From the NCBI GenBank assembly GCA_963585895.1, contig OY757904.1:21582793-21646792 (forward strand): DNA of 64,000 nucleotides, read 5' to 3'. This document shows positions 1 through 13,039 of this stretch, piece after piece (the stretch's first letter is position 1; each line of letters starts with the position of its first letter). The DNA is from Sepioteuthis lessoniana (Eukaryota; Mollusca; Cephalopoda; Myopsida; Loliginidae). The notes beneath the pieces are model-generated. The model made no database searches. It was not told the origin of the DNA and saw only the letters and a list, made by a program, of their open reading frames with translations. A program made the translations under genes and the position numbers.

Positions 1-262
1 TCGCACATGTGAGTGTGCACATATTGACTTCAGTGGTAAATACACTTCCACTTGAATATCACAAACCAATCAACTATTTTACCAAATTAAATAAAATAAT
101 CAATATAATTGATCACCAAATAAAATGATTAATATAATTAATCATCACCCTAACAAATCCAGAGTCTACAATGGGAAATTTTTGGATGTCTCTAATGGCT
201 GAGAATCTTTGTAAAAGATTTCAATTGTAAAACCTGGAAGTATATATTCTAATTATTTTGGG

Positions 263-516
263 ATAAAGTAAAGTTAGTGACTGTAGTTGAGGATGACCAG
301 AAGGCTCCTTTTTTAATAGCTACTACACCGAGGTGTAGGGGAGGGCGCTACTCCTTTCCCTGTATTGCTCCACTTTACGCATGATACATTCCTTATATTG
401 CTGAGTGTTAAGCAAGGCGGTATCAAGTACCATTTTTAAAGTCTTTGGTATGACGTGACCTAGGATTGAACCCAGTTGACCGGACCATTGGCGAACACTC
501 TACCCGCTAGGCCAAT
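263..516 (-). repeat. SINE family A copy
   Basis: Minus-strand copy of a tRNA-headed SINE. Its head (read on the minus strand) contains the B-box-like GGTTCAATCC; its body contains AAGTGGAGCAAT and the 3' part ...CTACAGTCACTAACTTTAC. Seven other copies occur in this window (3118, 8563, 31530, 44460, 49636, 59490, 59906). Confidence 0.8.
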
Positions 517-1007
517 GTAAAAATGATTTTAAATTAGCAACAAAGAATTTCTGTTACTTGTTCATTTACTCTGTGTTAAGAACGTGAGGCTGAAAGGTTT
601 CAAAGTTGGCAGTTTGTATTTTTTAGGGTTAAAATTCTTGAAAATAGGCAAACTTTATATCTTTAACCTCTTGAATATTGATCCTTAATATACTCATTTT
701 TAGTATCAGTGAAAAATCCATGGCAAAGAAATCTCCTGTACTTGTCTTCATTAAAATTATTGCATTATTCATAATTTCAAGTAGTCTGTTATTTCTAATA
801 TTTTTGGGATGCAAAGGATGGTTTTCCGCTTGTCTGCCTAGTTGCTATGGGTGCATTTGGTAATTAGGGTTATTAATCAGAGGATGGTTACACATAGAAA
901 TAAGTGACTGCCATTGTAAAAAAATATAAAATCTTGAAAAGCAAATACATGCAATTAATATGTACAATATGAACCTGAGGATATGTCAATATTCCATGTA
1001 AGCAGGT
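517..1007. other. Unassigned AT-rich DNA
   Basis: No repeat or gene recognised. The two overlapping open frames at 629-863 on opposite strands have no domain-like composition. Confidence 0.4.
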
Positions 1008-1205
1008 CTTAGAATATGCTGATGGCATCCTCTGCAGAGAGGTAAGATCCCTAAGAGGGATGTCCTGAATATGACACTAAATTGATGCTGAGGGTTCATC
1101 TTTGGAGATCTGAGGAGTATATCCCTTTATTGTCATTACTCCCAGATCCACTCTGACCTGGAGGGGTAGTATTTGTTTGGGCCCTATCTTTAGATCAAAT
1201 AGATC
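1008..1205 (+). repeat. Family B repeat fragment (head end)
   Basis: Diverged copy of the abundant family B, read here from its head: CTCTGCAGAG, then AGGTAAGATCC, GATATGACAC-like and CCCTATCT landmarks in the usual order. The tail half with the 55-bp subrepeats is absent. Confidence 0.65.
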
Positions 1206-2640
1206 TGCTAAAAATTTTTTATTTTATTGGACAATGTGTAAAGAAAAAAAAGAACCCTCCCCAAAAAACCTCAAAACAAAACTCTTAAGAAACAACTAAT
1301 AAAAAAACAACAAATAAAAAAAAAATTGTAAAAATGAATATATAATAAATGTGATTCCCTAACCTCATAAAATAACCCTAAACTGGTTAACATATCAAAA
1401 ATCAATCAGATATATGTCAATATGAAGATCTCAAATACACAATGATAAATTATTTCACTCTGAGATTCATGGTTCTTTGTTAAAAAGAAGATATTTCTGA
1501 AAAACTGCATTAATGTCTTTCCTGAATTTACTGTAGTCTCCTATATGATAATAACCATGTATTATATCACAAAAAATGAAAAATTGAGGAAATATGTGTA
1601 CACTGTTAAGGTCCTAGATTATACTATTTATTTATTCATATATTTATTGCATCATTTAAATTAATTTGTAACAAAAAACATACCTTTCTCAGTCATTATC
1701 ATTTATAATTTTAACTAGTAATATCATCCATCTTAATTCTAGTTATCAACCCAAATTGACATTTCTACAATATCAAGGTATAAAGTTGGAAAGAAGAATA
1801 AAGAATAAGAACCCAGTAAGACTTCAACTCAAGTTTCCATTTGTCTTGGAGAAACTTAGTTCTCTATATCACCTACTTAACCAACCCATCTATGAGAGTA
1901 TGAATGAGATTATTGTAATTCATATAACATCTATGAAACCATTCAAAACCCTCTTCTCCAAATTACTGGTGCCATGTTATTGTTATAACTAGAATCAGAA
2001 AATGAAGGCTGATATACTTACCTACCCCTACTAATATATTAGTTGTAATCCAATAGATTCAACTAAATGGGATCTCATCAGAACTAGTGAGTTTGGACCT
2101 AATAACTAGGGGGTCCAATTAACCCAAGAAAAGTTTTTTATGAAAAGATATTTAGAAAAAAACTAATAGAGGTAACTTAGCAATATGAACTAGTGATAGT
2201 TTTGAGGTTTTATAATCAAATGTGTTTAATTATCTATATATAAAGTAGCTTATTCCATTTGGGCAAATTTTGTATTTTTTCATATCAATGATCCAGTAAT
2301 CTACAGTAGATAGATAAACAAAAAAGGTAAAAAGCAAACACTTTTCAGTGTTGATATCTACATCGATTCAGACTTTTCATACAGGCAGCTCTATGTAGAG
2401 ATAATCAAATCAAAATTTTTAAAAGAAGAAATATTAGAGAAGCTGTAAGGAATGTTGTTTCATAAAACTGTGTTTAGTAAAAACACTGTTTTATATGGAC
2501 TGGAAACACAGAAAAACACCCCCCCCCAAAAAAAAAACTTAATTTTTTGAGGCTAAAGATAATACCGGGCATACCTTTTCCTATTTTGTAAGGAGACAAT
2601 GTCGGAGATTATATGACTGTATTTCAAATATCATATAGTG
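1206..2640. other. Unassigned AT-rich DNA
   Basis: Homopolymer-rich stretches (A runs near 1240-1330 and 2520-2540). No recognisable exon, transposase or SINE. Confidence 0.4.
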
Positions 2641-2654
2641 AAGTTTCAAGCACA

Positions 2655-2785
2655 GAAAACCCTTTTGCAAAGCAACCAAGGGTGTGAGCATAACAAGCCC
2701 TTTGCAAAGCAGCCAAGAGAGTGAGCATAGCAAACCTATAACAAAGCGATCAAGCTGTCTGAAGAGCCTAGCACAAAGCTGAACT
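2655..2785. repeat. Degenerate ~38-bp tandem repeat, about 3 units
   Basis: Three adjacent units share GCAAAGCA(A/G)CCAAG followed by GTGAGCATA(A/G)CAA; the third is weaker (ACAAAGCGATCAAG). The minus-strand open frame 2581-2820 is a by-product of this repetition. Confidence 0.6.
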
Positions 2786-3117
2786 ACACATGTCAAAATT
2801 ACAAGTTCAACTAATGCCACTTCTTGTGCTGAAACTAGTAAAGACTTTGGTCTTTTAAATCAAAGGTTTGGCAGATGAAGAAGAGTAAACAGCTGTTGAG
2901 AAAATTTTATTATATTTGGAAAATTTAAGAAATATAAACTTATATCAGAGAAATATTTGTTTTAATATAAGTATATCAATTATTTGATTGGTTTTCTTTA
3001 TAGAATCTCTTTTTCTTTTGTCCACTGGAAATGGTAATGCCTTATTTTGGTGGGATGGATTGACTTACCTAATGACTGATAGGCCTAAATTGCTAACTAT
3101 AAGGTCCCCTTAATACA

Positions 3118-3395
3118 AGATTGGCCGAATGAATAGAGTGTTCGTCAATGGTCTGGGAGACGGGGTTCAATCCCAGGTTGAGTCATACCAAAGACTCAAA
3201 AAAAAAAAAAAAAAAAAAAAAAAGAAAAAAAAGGTACTTGATCCCACCTTACTTAACACTCAGCATTAAAAGGTAAGGATCAAGGGTAAAGTGGAGCAAT
3301 CCAGGGAATGGAGTAGCGCCCTCCCCTACACCTTGGTGTAGTAGCTATTGAAAGGGGAGCCTTTGGATCACCCTTGACTAAGGGTGCCAACTTTT
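3118..3395 (+). repeat. SINE family A copy with an expanded internal A tract
   Basis: Full-length plus-strand copy from the tRNA-like head (GTTCAATCCCAGG) to the 3' end (GACTAAGGGTGCCAAC). An A-rich run at about 3199-3231 interrupts the body after ATACCAAAGACTC. Confidence 0.85.
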
Positions 3396-3879
3396 TACAT
3401 ACAACTACTTGGAAGAAGAAAAAAATTTTTATGACTCTTGCCTAAATGTATTTTACTGTTTGATTCAGATCCCAAACCAATGAGTCTTTCGAAAGACAAG
3501 TATTTTATACTTTTACATTTTGGTTTGTGCTTAACTGTACAACTTTTTAGCAGGCCATCTTCCATTTATTGGCAGCTTAAACTTGACTTGTTTTAACTTT
3601 TACATATTGTAACAGGACCCTGATTGGTCGCCATTGTAACAAGCTTTCTCTGACTACTCAAGGACTTTTCATGGAATAGCCCACTACACATAGTAAAGGG
3701 GTGTTCAAATGCAACATTCCCCTTCAGTCAGATCTGAATTACAAGATCTGGCATGCTGCCTCCTCTCTAATCTTGTACACAGGATGAATTCTTACTGAGA
3801 GAATATAGTATTAAGACTTGTATGCTTATCTACCCACAGAAAAAAGGACTGAAAGACCAAGTTTAACCATGAAAGGAAC

Positions 3880-4030
3880 AATGAATTTGGATTCATGTCT
3901 AAAAGCAGAAAAGATGATTTTCAAGTCTTTTGTACATCATATTGTTGTGATGTGGAGTTTGGTAGTAAAAGGAAAAATGCATTTTATCAACACATCACGA
4001 CAGATAACATAAGTCCTTCTTTTCCTGCCC
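3880..4030 (+). pseudogene. Possible hAT-type zinc-finger relic
   Basis: One frame reads DFQVFCTSYCCDVEFGSKRK followed by NAFYQHITTD. This resembles the degenerate C-x2-C...H-I-x-T-D-x-H finger at the N-terminus of some hAT transposases and related domesticated proteins. The second Cys spacing is disturbed, the terminal KHK is lost after a frame change, and no dimerisation or RNaseH-like domain follows. It could also be chance; only the short motif supports it. Confidence 0.35.
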
Positions 4031-4546
4031 AAATCCTTTTTTTGATTGCAATGTTCTCCCAGAGGGAAATTTGTGAATGGTCTGGTTTCCCAAGCCATGG
4101 CTTGAAAGATTTTCATTTTCTGATGATCAATGCTTTGGTTGTTTGGAAAATGTCTGCTTTTACAATTAAATATCTCCTTTCTAGTACTCAACCAAGATAA
4201 AAAAACATGAAAGAAGGCGAGGAAAAAAAAAAAAAAAAGAATTCTTCAACGCAGCCTTCATATATTAAGCATAAATTTTAGAATACAACGTAATGACCTA
4301 AAATATATACAGTGATCATTGTTACATGACAAATTGTAAAAGTTTAAAATTGTTTTCAATTTAAGAAAAAAAACAAACAAACAAAACAAATGAATAAAAA
4401 AGATAATAATTACATTAGTAATCTTTCTTGCAGAGAAATCAAAGTATATCAGTAAAATTTTGTCATATAAAAAAGTAGTTGTATAAAGATTTATAATATG
4501 AATAGGTATAAATAATTTTCTGATGGATGCAATGGAAACTTTAATA

Positions 4547-4999
4547 TGAGGTGTGAGAAAAAGTATGAAGCTTTAAATTTGAAAATATAAAACAAATGAA
4601 GATTTTCAACAACTTATGAATAATAAACGGATGATGTTTAGACAGATTGTGATCAAGGTGGATCATGAAGTCTTGATATTTTTTTGATGAAATGTTTTGG
4701 GTTAAAGCACAGGATTGTGAAAAGGTTGCACCCCCTCTACTCAACAGACTTAGCTTAGTGTGACTTATTTTTGTTTCCTACATTGAAAAGTCATCTTAAG
4801 AGAAAAATGTGGGAACTTGGTGATCATTAAAAGAAATAAAATGGTGTTGCTTCTCACCATATCAAAAGAATAGTTTCAATGAAATCAGTGTGCTTGATGG
4901 CAAGGAGACTATTTTGAAGAAAATCAATGTTTCATATATTGTTTATTTCTGCCTTGGTAAATACAGCTTCAGTTTCAATACTTTTTTTAACACACCTCA
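4547..4999 (+). mobile_element. Mariner-type element, internally deleted, with TIRs and TA duplication
   Basis: Terminal inverted repeats TGAGGTGTG...CACACCTCA, continuing imperfectly for about 24 bp through AAAAAGTAT, are flanked by TA at 4545-4546 and 5000-5001. Inside, the plus strand keeps diverged transposase C-terminal matter: a PPYSPDLAPCDFFLFP-like stretch near 4730 with stops, then a GDYFEEN-like end near 4900. At about 450 bp it is far shorter than a 1.3-kb mariner and its reading frame is broken. Confidence 0.75.
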
Positions 5000-5002
5000 T
5001 AT

Positions 5003-5960
5003 TTTGATATGTTTGAGAAAAAAAGAAAATAGAAACAGGTAAATTATCAGTTGTCAAAAATCAAGGAATTAATCAATATATAAATGTTAATAAATCTGAG
5101 TGGTGTTTGTTTAGCTATTGAAGTTATAATTGCAGTCATTGAAAAGTAATTGCATACAAATGAACAATGTACAATTACCAACATAAAAGTATTCTTGTTT
5201 ACCGATACATGCAAAACTGATTAAAAAAGATAAAAATGAATAAAAAAAATAAAATTCAGTTGGAATTTTAGTAAGGAAATAAAACCATTTCTAAAATGTC
5301 ATCCAAAAACAGCAGTAAAAAAGAAAAGAAAACAATAAAAAATCTTTATGGAATCATTTTTGTTGCAACAATTTTTATTTAAACATTTATTTTTGAAATC
5401 TAAAATTTGCAATAAGAAATAAAATGTCATGGATTTTACTGTGTACTTTTTAAATAATTTTGTAAGATTATTAAATTTCTTTGATTTAACTTTTTTTCAT
5501 TTTCCCATTCTTGGCGATAAACAATTAAAAAGAAATTTGGCATAGTGTTTTTCTTGCAGTGGAAAATAAAAAACAATCTATAATTTAGCTTGAAAATATT
5601 ACAATATCTAAATGTCAATGAAAGTTTTAAAAATATCTTTTTACAAATCAACAATACATATAATTTGAACATGCACATATACTTGATTATACTTTTAAAT
5701 CAGAATTTGCATTTTTAAGACCACTGGTATGAGAAAGTCTTATTTAGGAAATTGGATGTCATATCATTCAAGTTTTGACTCTTGGAAGATGGCTTCTCTG
5801 CACCAGTAAATGTCCCTTAATACCATCTGAGATAATGCAGCTGCCATCACCAATGTGTAGAGGTACTCAAATAAATTAAGTTGAAAACTGAAGTATGATG
5901 AGACAACAAAAAAAAATATTGTAAAATTTATTAAATGTTAATAAAACAAGTAGCAACCCT
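5003..5960. other. Unassigned AT-rich DNA
   Basis: No recognisable gene or repeat. Open frames here are short and low in complexity. Confidence 0.4.
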
Positions 5961-5971
5961 TGATTTATAAT

Positions 5972-5972
5972 T

Positions 5973-6004
<32 letters not shown>

Positions 6005-6005
6005 C
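5972..6005. repeat. (GT)n(AT)n microsatellite
   Basis: About seven GT units run directly into about eight TA units. Confidence 0.9.
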
Positions 6006-6370
6006 ACTGGCAAAATAAAAATTAAGCAGCACCAGATATTTGAAAAGTGTCTTGTGGGTTGTGACATTATTGTGGGAAAAAATAACCATCCTGAGTCAAC
6101 AGACAATAATAATATAGCAGAAATATAATTTTGTTTTGGTAAGAATTGTTTGAGAAGGATTTTATTTAGTATTCAATCATAATGGCTATTTTGTACAAAC
6201 TCTCAAGTTGGAAAATGTTTGAGTATGGTTATAACTTTACACAAATATATTTTTTATAGGGATTGTTTCATTTCTTTGAGAAAATTTTAGTATATTTGCA
6301 TTTTTACCTTTTAGAGAGTTCTAAAGAATTTATATAAAACGTCTAAGAGTGACATTTGAAAACAATGCGC

Positions 6371-6371
6371 G

Positions 6372-6410
<39 letters not shown>

Positions 6411-6427
6411 GATAGATAGAGAGAGAT
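6371..6427. repeat. (CT)n(TA)n(GATA)n(GA)n composite microsatellite
   Basis: Four simple repeats abut. The CT arm at the left and GA arm at the right are complementary around a central TA tract, giving a fold-back design. Confidence 0.9.
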
Positions 6428-7590
6428 GATGTCTCAGTATACAATAACAGAATTACCAAACTTAATACAATCAGACAATTTATACAAAGAAAGAAAAATT
6501 CTGTTGAAATTACAGAAAACATGTATAATAAAAATAAATATACAAGTACAAAAAAGGTGAGTTGGTGCCAATTAATTTTGAAAGAGGCTTTTAAAACCAG
6601 TAACAGCAGTAAAATAAATAAAGGAAAAAAATAAAATTTTGCTAACTGTTGACTGTCTCCTTTGATCTAGAGTTGTGTGCCCTTGATAACTATAAACTAT
6701 AAATAACTATAAATAAACTATATAACTATAAATAACCACTGTCTTGGATTAGCTCTTGTTTTATATGTTAGCAGACTGTTTTAGAAACATTTAATTCATG
6801 CTAAGATTCTACATTTAATCTGCAGAAAAATATATGAATCTCATAAATGAAAATAAAAATGTCTGAACTCTTTCACTACCAAGTTAGACTGAAATTGTTC
6901 AGCAATAATTTATTAAAAAAAAAAATAGAAAGAGATCTTTAATGAAAATGTTCCAGTGGGACTGAAAAGGTTAAATTGATGATTAAGAATTTTTTTTTTT
7001 TAAATTTTGGTCTTAAAGAATTTTATTACTTTAATCAGTCAATTATGTTTGCCTTATGTTTACAATCATCCTCCACCCAACTCTTCAGTCACTCAGGCTA
7101 TTTGCCTCATCTCATCACCATATCAATGTGACCCATTATTTAGTAACAAACTTGACATTGTCTACAGTGAATCTTTTGTTTTTAAATAACTGTCTAGGTG
7201 TAATCCGAATTAAATACTATTAACAAAACTGTTACAATAATTTTCTGGTCATCTATATTTGATAAACTAAAAGTACAACCAAATTTTTCAATATTGATAT
7301 ACAAGCAAATATAAACAAGCAAACAACTTATACAAAAGACAACTTGCATACAGTGTTGCCTCCCCCAAAGGGATAAAACTGAAATTTTTTATTATTGCCA
7401 CAAATTTTAATGAAACTTTAATGGCTTTGGACACACATAGGAAGTGATTATCTTTATTGACTATTGTTGTCAAAGTACCCTTAGTTGTAATGAAAAATCA
7501 TATTTTCTAAAAAAAAAAGAAAAAAAAAAGAAAGAAAAATTCTCAGAAATACCAAAAATAGGAAATTTCTAAGAATGTTCATACCCTAAT
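6428..7590. other. Unassigned AT-rich DNA
   Basis: Contains a short ACTATAAATA tandem array near 6690-6735 and A/T homopolymers. No gene or transposon recognised. Confidence 0.4.
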
Positions 7591-7607
7591 TTGTGATTAG
7601 TCCTTTG

Positions 7608-7880
7608 CTAATGGCTAGAAAACAAATGTCTGAGTTGAAAAAAGGTCAAATTGTTGCATACAATGATTGTGAACTGTCACTTTGTGATATTGCAAAGAAA
7701 TTAAATTGCAATTATTTATCATTTGATCTTTTCCTCAAAAATTATAAGAAAACTGGAAGTTATCATCAAAAAGAGATCATGGCCGCAAGAGAAAAACCAC
7801 TGCATCTGATGATACAAAAATTGTCGGAGCAGCATTGTGACAGCACACAACAACATCAAAACAACTCAAATATAAGTTGA
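7608..7880 (+). pseudogene. Tc1/mariner transposase N-terminal fragment
   Basis: Reads MARKQMSELKKGQIVAYNDC, then LSLCDIAKKLNC and FLKNYKKTGSY. It matches the first helix-turn-helix of Tc1-like transposases (MxRxxxLSxxERGQIVALxxxGLSxxxIAxxL...FLxxYKxTGS). No second HTH or DDE catalytic domain follows, and the frame ends at 7880, so it is a 5' stub of a dead element. Strand and family are clear; the subfamily is not. Confidence 0.7.
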
Positions 7881-8562
7881 AATTTATACATTTTTTTGTT
7901 AGCTATGTTTTCTTGTTCAATACCATAGTTTAAATATATATTAATTTCTGAGATGAGGAATTATCATTTTTATTTACTTAGTTTGTTGGACTCATGTAAT
8001 TCTCATTTTGGTTGACAAAGTAAACTGGTAGCTGATAAACAAAAGAATCTAATTTTGTACTCTGTGATAGAGGGGGTGTCTTCACATTGGTTTCCATCAG
8101 AGAATTGTGTTGTTATAGAAACAGTATATGAAGTATGGATAGTAGAATAAGAACTATTTACACCTGTCTATGGAATGCAGAGTTCAGTTTGAGGTTTCCA
8201 GATTACCAACTACAACAGACACCTGAGAAAAGTTAAAGGGTTCAGTAGCCAAAACATTATGAATATATCAATCAAGATAAGGGTACTAGTCCAACCATTG
8301 TATGAGAATGAAAGGAAAAAAAACCCCAAAAAAACGCAAATTTACTGTTCATCAAAATAGTTTTAATATGTGAGATCAAAAAAGTATTGAGACTGAAGTT
8401 TTAGATATTTTAAAAAAGACTTGCTCAGCTGAGCACCTTATACAGAGAGGCACAAAACTCACCATTTTAAAAAATTGAATAACTTGTAAATAAAAAAAAG
8501 GTAAGGAGATTTCTTAAATTATATTTATTTTGACTATTGGAAATTATTTGGAATTATATAAA

Positions 8563-8775
8563 GTAAAGTAAGGTTGGCAACTTTAGTTGAGGGTGACCCG
8601 AAGGCTCCGTTTTCAAGGTGTAGTGGAGGGCACTACTCCATTCCCTGGATTGCTCCACTTTACCCTTGATCCTGACCTTATAATGCTGAGTGTTAAGCAA
8701 GGTAGCATCAAGTACCACTTTTTTAGTCTTTGGTATGACTTGACCTGGGATTGAACCCCAGCCTCCCAATGGCCC
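8563..8775 (-). repeat. SINE family A copy
   Basis: Minus-strand copy with the usual landmarks (GGATTGCTCC, GAGTGTTAAGCAAGG, GGTATGACTTGACC on the plus strand). About 30 bp are missing in the CTACAC segment. Confidence 0.8.
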
Positions 8776-8879
8776 AGTTTGGAATTATATAATATCCCTA
8801 AAATAAATAAAAAGTTATTTGACATTTAAATTGTTAAAATGACTTTTGCACCACCCAAAATAATAAAGTATGGTTGTCT

Positions 8880-9205
8880 AGAAAAAGTTCAGATGAGTCA
8901 GTGTCAATTTGAAAAAATTATGAAGCCAGTCTTGATACTTTTTTGATGAAATGTTTTTTGGCAAAACACAGGTTTGCGTAAGTACATTACCTACCAGACA
9001 TAATCCAATATAATTTTTTTTTCTTTTCTAAACTGAAAATTCATCTCAAAACTAAGTTTTGAGGATATACTTTGATTAATGGAAAACTGAAATAAGTATA
9101 TTAAATGCTGAGTAAATTATCTTGAAAGAAATTAATGTTTTGTTCATTTCTGTCTGGGTAAATATAACTTCAGTCTTGTTACTTTTTGATAACACATAAT
9201 ATATA
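8880..9205 (+). mobile_element. Diverged copy of the 4547-4999 mariner-type element
   Basis: Shares ordered blocks with the 4547 element: TTGATACTTTTTTGATGAAATG, cut short here, then a diverged CTGAAAATTCATCTC, GAAATTAATGTTT and a right end AACACATAATAT. TIRs are degraded and no frame is open. Confidence 0.55.
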
Positions 9206-11470
9206 GTAATGAGAGTTACAAATACAATTTCACAAAAAAGTTAGATATTTTTTAAAAGGTAACAAAAGAAATAAAATAAGCACCATAGTTATCTCTTTCT
9301 GTCAGTATGTAAAAGAATAATTAAGAGGCTGTAAAGAAAAAGAATTTGCTCTGTTCTCATCAAGTTTTTTATTTTTTGTCATGGATTTTGCTCAACATTT
9401 CAGTTTATGTGATGCTTTCAAATTAGAAGACTTCAGAGATAGCATAAAGTGCAAATATTGAAAATATCATTATTGGTGCTGAAAATGAAAATTACAACTT
9501 CTAATTGTATCACAGATAAAATTTATCCTAGTTGTGAATAAAGTCAACCTATTCTTTTCAAATTATAAAAATTTGGCTAGAACAATAGTATTAGCTTTTA
9601 ACTATTCCTCCCCACCCGCTAGTTATGATATATGACAGTCAAGATTACTGAGACGATCCCTTCATAGACAAAGTTAAAAACTAATCAGTCCCGCTGATAA
9701 TAGTACTTCTTAAAAATTACTTACTCTTTAACTCAAAATAAAATAGGAATAGAATAGTAACATCTTTTTTACACTTATTTTTTTATTATTAAAAAATCTT
9801 GAAGATCATTTGAAATTTGTTTTACTATTTTTTCTTAATCATTAAAGAAATGACTAAATTTTATCTTAGACTATATTTGTTAGTTTTAGATTTTTATAAT
9901 TATGGTTTGAAGTAGAGATTATTTCAGATTTTAAAGATTTAAAATGATCAAAGTAGGAGAAAAAAAATTGCAATAGCAAGTTAAAAGTGAACAAATAAAA
10001 TACTCCCCTGTGCAGTAACAAAATTTACATCGGATTTATTATAAAGCATTTCTATTTGCAGTACGTCCAGACTTAATGGATATCCCACGCCACAAACTTG
10101 TAATACCCTGACAAAAAGACAAGTCTTAGAACCAGGCTTATCTTGTTTCTTGAGCAGTATCCAGCTCATAGTCAAGAACACAACTCAAGAAGATGAACAG
10201 GAACTCCACTCTACTCCCTACTTGAAAACCAGGGAATTTAGTTGTTAACATGGACTTATGTGCTGGAACTAATATCATCATTTTATCTAGAAAGAAGTAA
10301 ATTTTATAAATTTTCTTTCATTTTAGATACACTTATTCATTTTATACACTTATTCTAACAACATTATACATCTTCCAGAAACACCTTAAACTTTCAGGGA
10401 TAAAGCTCTATAAGTATAATTCTACTAATTTTATTTATAGTAGAAATTAGTTCTGAAGATAAGAAAAATATTTATTTCTATTTCTTAAACTTCTATGGGA
10501 GTATATTTTTCCAATTATCTCCTGAATATTAATTTAAAAAAACAAAAACATGAGCATGTTTGATAAACAATTTTTATGTTTTAGTTAATCTATCAAATCC
10601 CTTAAAATATTTATTTTTATTCAAATAAAATCATATTAATAACTACACAGACATTATTTGTGTATCTCTTAATAACAATGTTTCATGTACTTATTTTGTG
10701 AAAATGAAGTTATCAGTTTATTCAAGGACATTAAATATATAAATTTGTGTTAACATAGGATGGGATTTGAATCCACATTTGAATTATTTTGTGATGACTA
10801 TTTTAATTTTGGAGTGTTGATGAAAGTCAAAAGAATAATAAATATGTAACCTATTTTTCAGGATAATAAAAACAGCAGCAGTTATATTTCTTACTCTCTG
10901 GCAGCAAATGTCTTTTTTATAAAATGGAAAATAAGAAAATGTACAGTTTTGTCGTTAATAAAATACAGACATAATTAGTTCATATTTTCACAACAGAAAA
11001 GTAGACAACATCAAATTTTACAGACTAAAATCAAAGTAATATTTCATATTTTTGGTATTCTTCAATTATTAAAAGAAAAAAAAGGAATTGAAATAAGCAA
11101 AGAAGTACTAATTCAATTATTCTTTATCCAATAATGTTGTGGTGAATGTTTACTAGTACAAATGCTAAAGAAGCTCCAAGTGACCTGTATATGTGTTTAT
11201 CAAAGGTCACATCTAGGTTTTCCCATTAGCAGTATGAAAAGCCAAAGCATCTTCAGATTTGAGTTTTTCAGCAAATCTGGTACATCCCAGCTCTCTCCTT
11301 TTCTTCTCTGATCTATAAAAGCAGTCAGCAGTTTATGTTTGGAGAGACTTGCTTGGTCATCATTAAAATGTTTTTTGGATGTTTATTCTTTTAGCAAATT
11401 AGTGAAGAACTACTGCTGGTGTTCTCTCAACTCCAACATGTCTTAGCATTATTTTTCTACAAATGTCTTC
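9206..11470. other. Unassigned AT-rich DNA
   Basis: About 2.3 kb with no recognisable transposon, exon or SINE. If functional downstream elements of GBA2 exist they could lie here, but nothing in the sequence shows it. Confidence 0.4.
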
Positions 11471-11574
11471 AAAAAAAAAAAAAAAAAAAAAATGTTTATC
11501 ATGAGGAAATAGAAACAAAGTTAAAATCCTGGAAATGGTGTTTGTCTTTCAATTCTTGCTAACATCTTTAAGGA

Positions 11575-11710
11575 AAGGATGATTTCATACCCCCCTCCCA
11601 GCAATGCATAAATAGTAGGGCAGTTTGGGCTCTCAAGCCTTGAAAGGGAAATTGGTTGTTGAGAAAGAAAATTGAATCTAAATCCAGCTGCAATAGATTT
11701 AGTGGGCCAG
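11575..11710 (+). repeat. SINE family C fragment
   Basis: Matches the 3' half of the 27058 SINE: CAGCAATGCATAAATAGTAG, GCAGTTTGGG, and the GAAAATTGAATCTAAATCC counterpart of AACTCTGAATTCAAACC. The tRNA-like head is missing. Confidence 0.6.
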
Positions 11711-11934
11711 TAATGGATAGGAATTGTCCACAAAAACATGAGAAAAAAATGGCAGATTACCAACTTCATCTACTAATGACAACTTTTCTGGTAGAAGCAG
11801 TTAAAAAAAATAAATAAATAAAATAATTTTTCCATTTTTACTGATTTTTCAGAATGAAACCAAATTTGTCACAAAACCAAATTTTCAATGCATGCACTGA
11901 ATATAAAATTGTTTATTTTGTAACAAGCATGGTA

Positions 11935-12080
11935 ACACCACAGACAATAATGCATTTATTAAACCCCTCCATCATAAGTAGAATGTGACACATAGTCAGT
12001 TTTTTTTTTTTTAGATGGAGTACAGCTGGTTTGAATTCAGAATTTCCCTTCTCCTGGACTGGTTGTCATATAAAGATTAC
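11935..12080 (-). repeat. SINE family C fragment
   Basis: Minus-strand match to the family C 3' half (GAATGTGACAC, then GTTTGAATTCAGAATTTCC and CTGGTTGTCATA on the plus strand). Confidence 0.65.
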
Positions 12081-13035
12081 CCCGCCTCCCACGAAAAAGA
12101 GTCGGACAAAAGGAAGAGCAATTAGCTTGTAAAAATCCCTGCAGCACAGACAAACCATGCCTGATGACAAAAACTAGCAGAGCTTATGACAAGGCAAAAA
12201 TGTAATAAAAAAAAATACTATATTTACTTAATTAATGGATCTTATTAAAGTGTTCAGAAAATCCCAAATCTCCTAGACTGTTTTAAAAAAGAAGATACCT
12301 TTATTAACCAATTTGCTAAAAGAGTATAAAATAAAATAAAAAAAAAAATCCACACACCAACAATGTTACAAATCTAATTGGATTGTTTTGGGTTGAACAT
12401 GTGATACTACATATCACAAGTATTGCTTTAAGATAAAATCTAAGTCTCCCTGCCATCAAATATCTTCTTTATCATGGTGTTAACTGAACGGCTATTGTGT
12501 TATACAATAAATATACATCAATGAACCAATATGTAGCAAGAATAACAGCATTAGTCTTGTAACCAATTGTGCATGTCAGGTACATAAATACAGAAGCAGG
12601 TAAATTGGTCTTGAGTATTTCATTTCTATGGCCTTAATGCCAGTGAGTGAACATGTCAGTTGGGTACATTCTGTGGAATGTCAGATGACAATCTCAGAAA
12701 TTCATTCTTGTTCTCTTTTGCATCTGTTCTTTGAACAGTAGAGACATCTCTTGCCCAACCATTTTACTGTCCATCAATCTCAAGTAAGCCTTTTTCCATT
12801 TTTGTTGCCCTTTCACATACTACTTGTTCATAGAACAATATGTGCATATTTTATCTGTTGGGAAACATTTGTGCATTCTTTCCAATACTACTTGTATGTA
12901 TATGATGTATATTTAAACGTTTCTGTATGAGTAAGAGAGCTTATATTGTCTTTCCTTCCATTTATTCAGTGTTGGCATATCACAGATATAATAATGCTAA
13001 TATTGGTCCTTGGTGAGTCGAGGCTCAACTAAAAT
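12081..13035. other. Unassigned DNA
   Basis: No gene or repeat recognised. GC content is slightly higher in parts (12060-12180). Confidence 0.35.
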
Positions 13036-13039
13036 AGTT

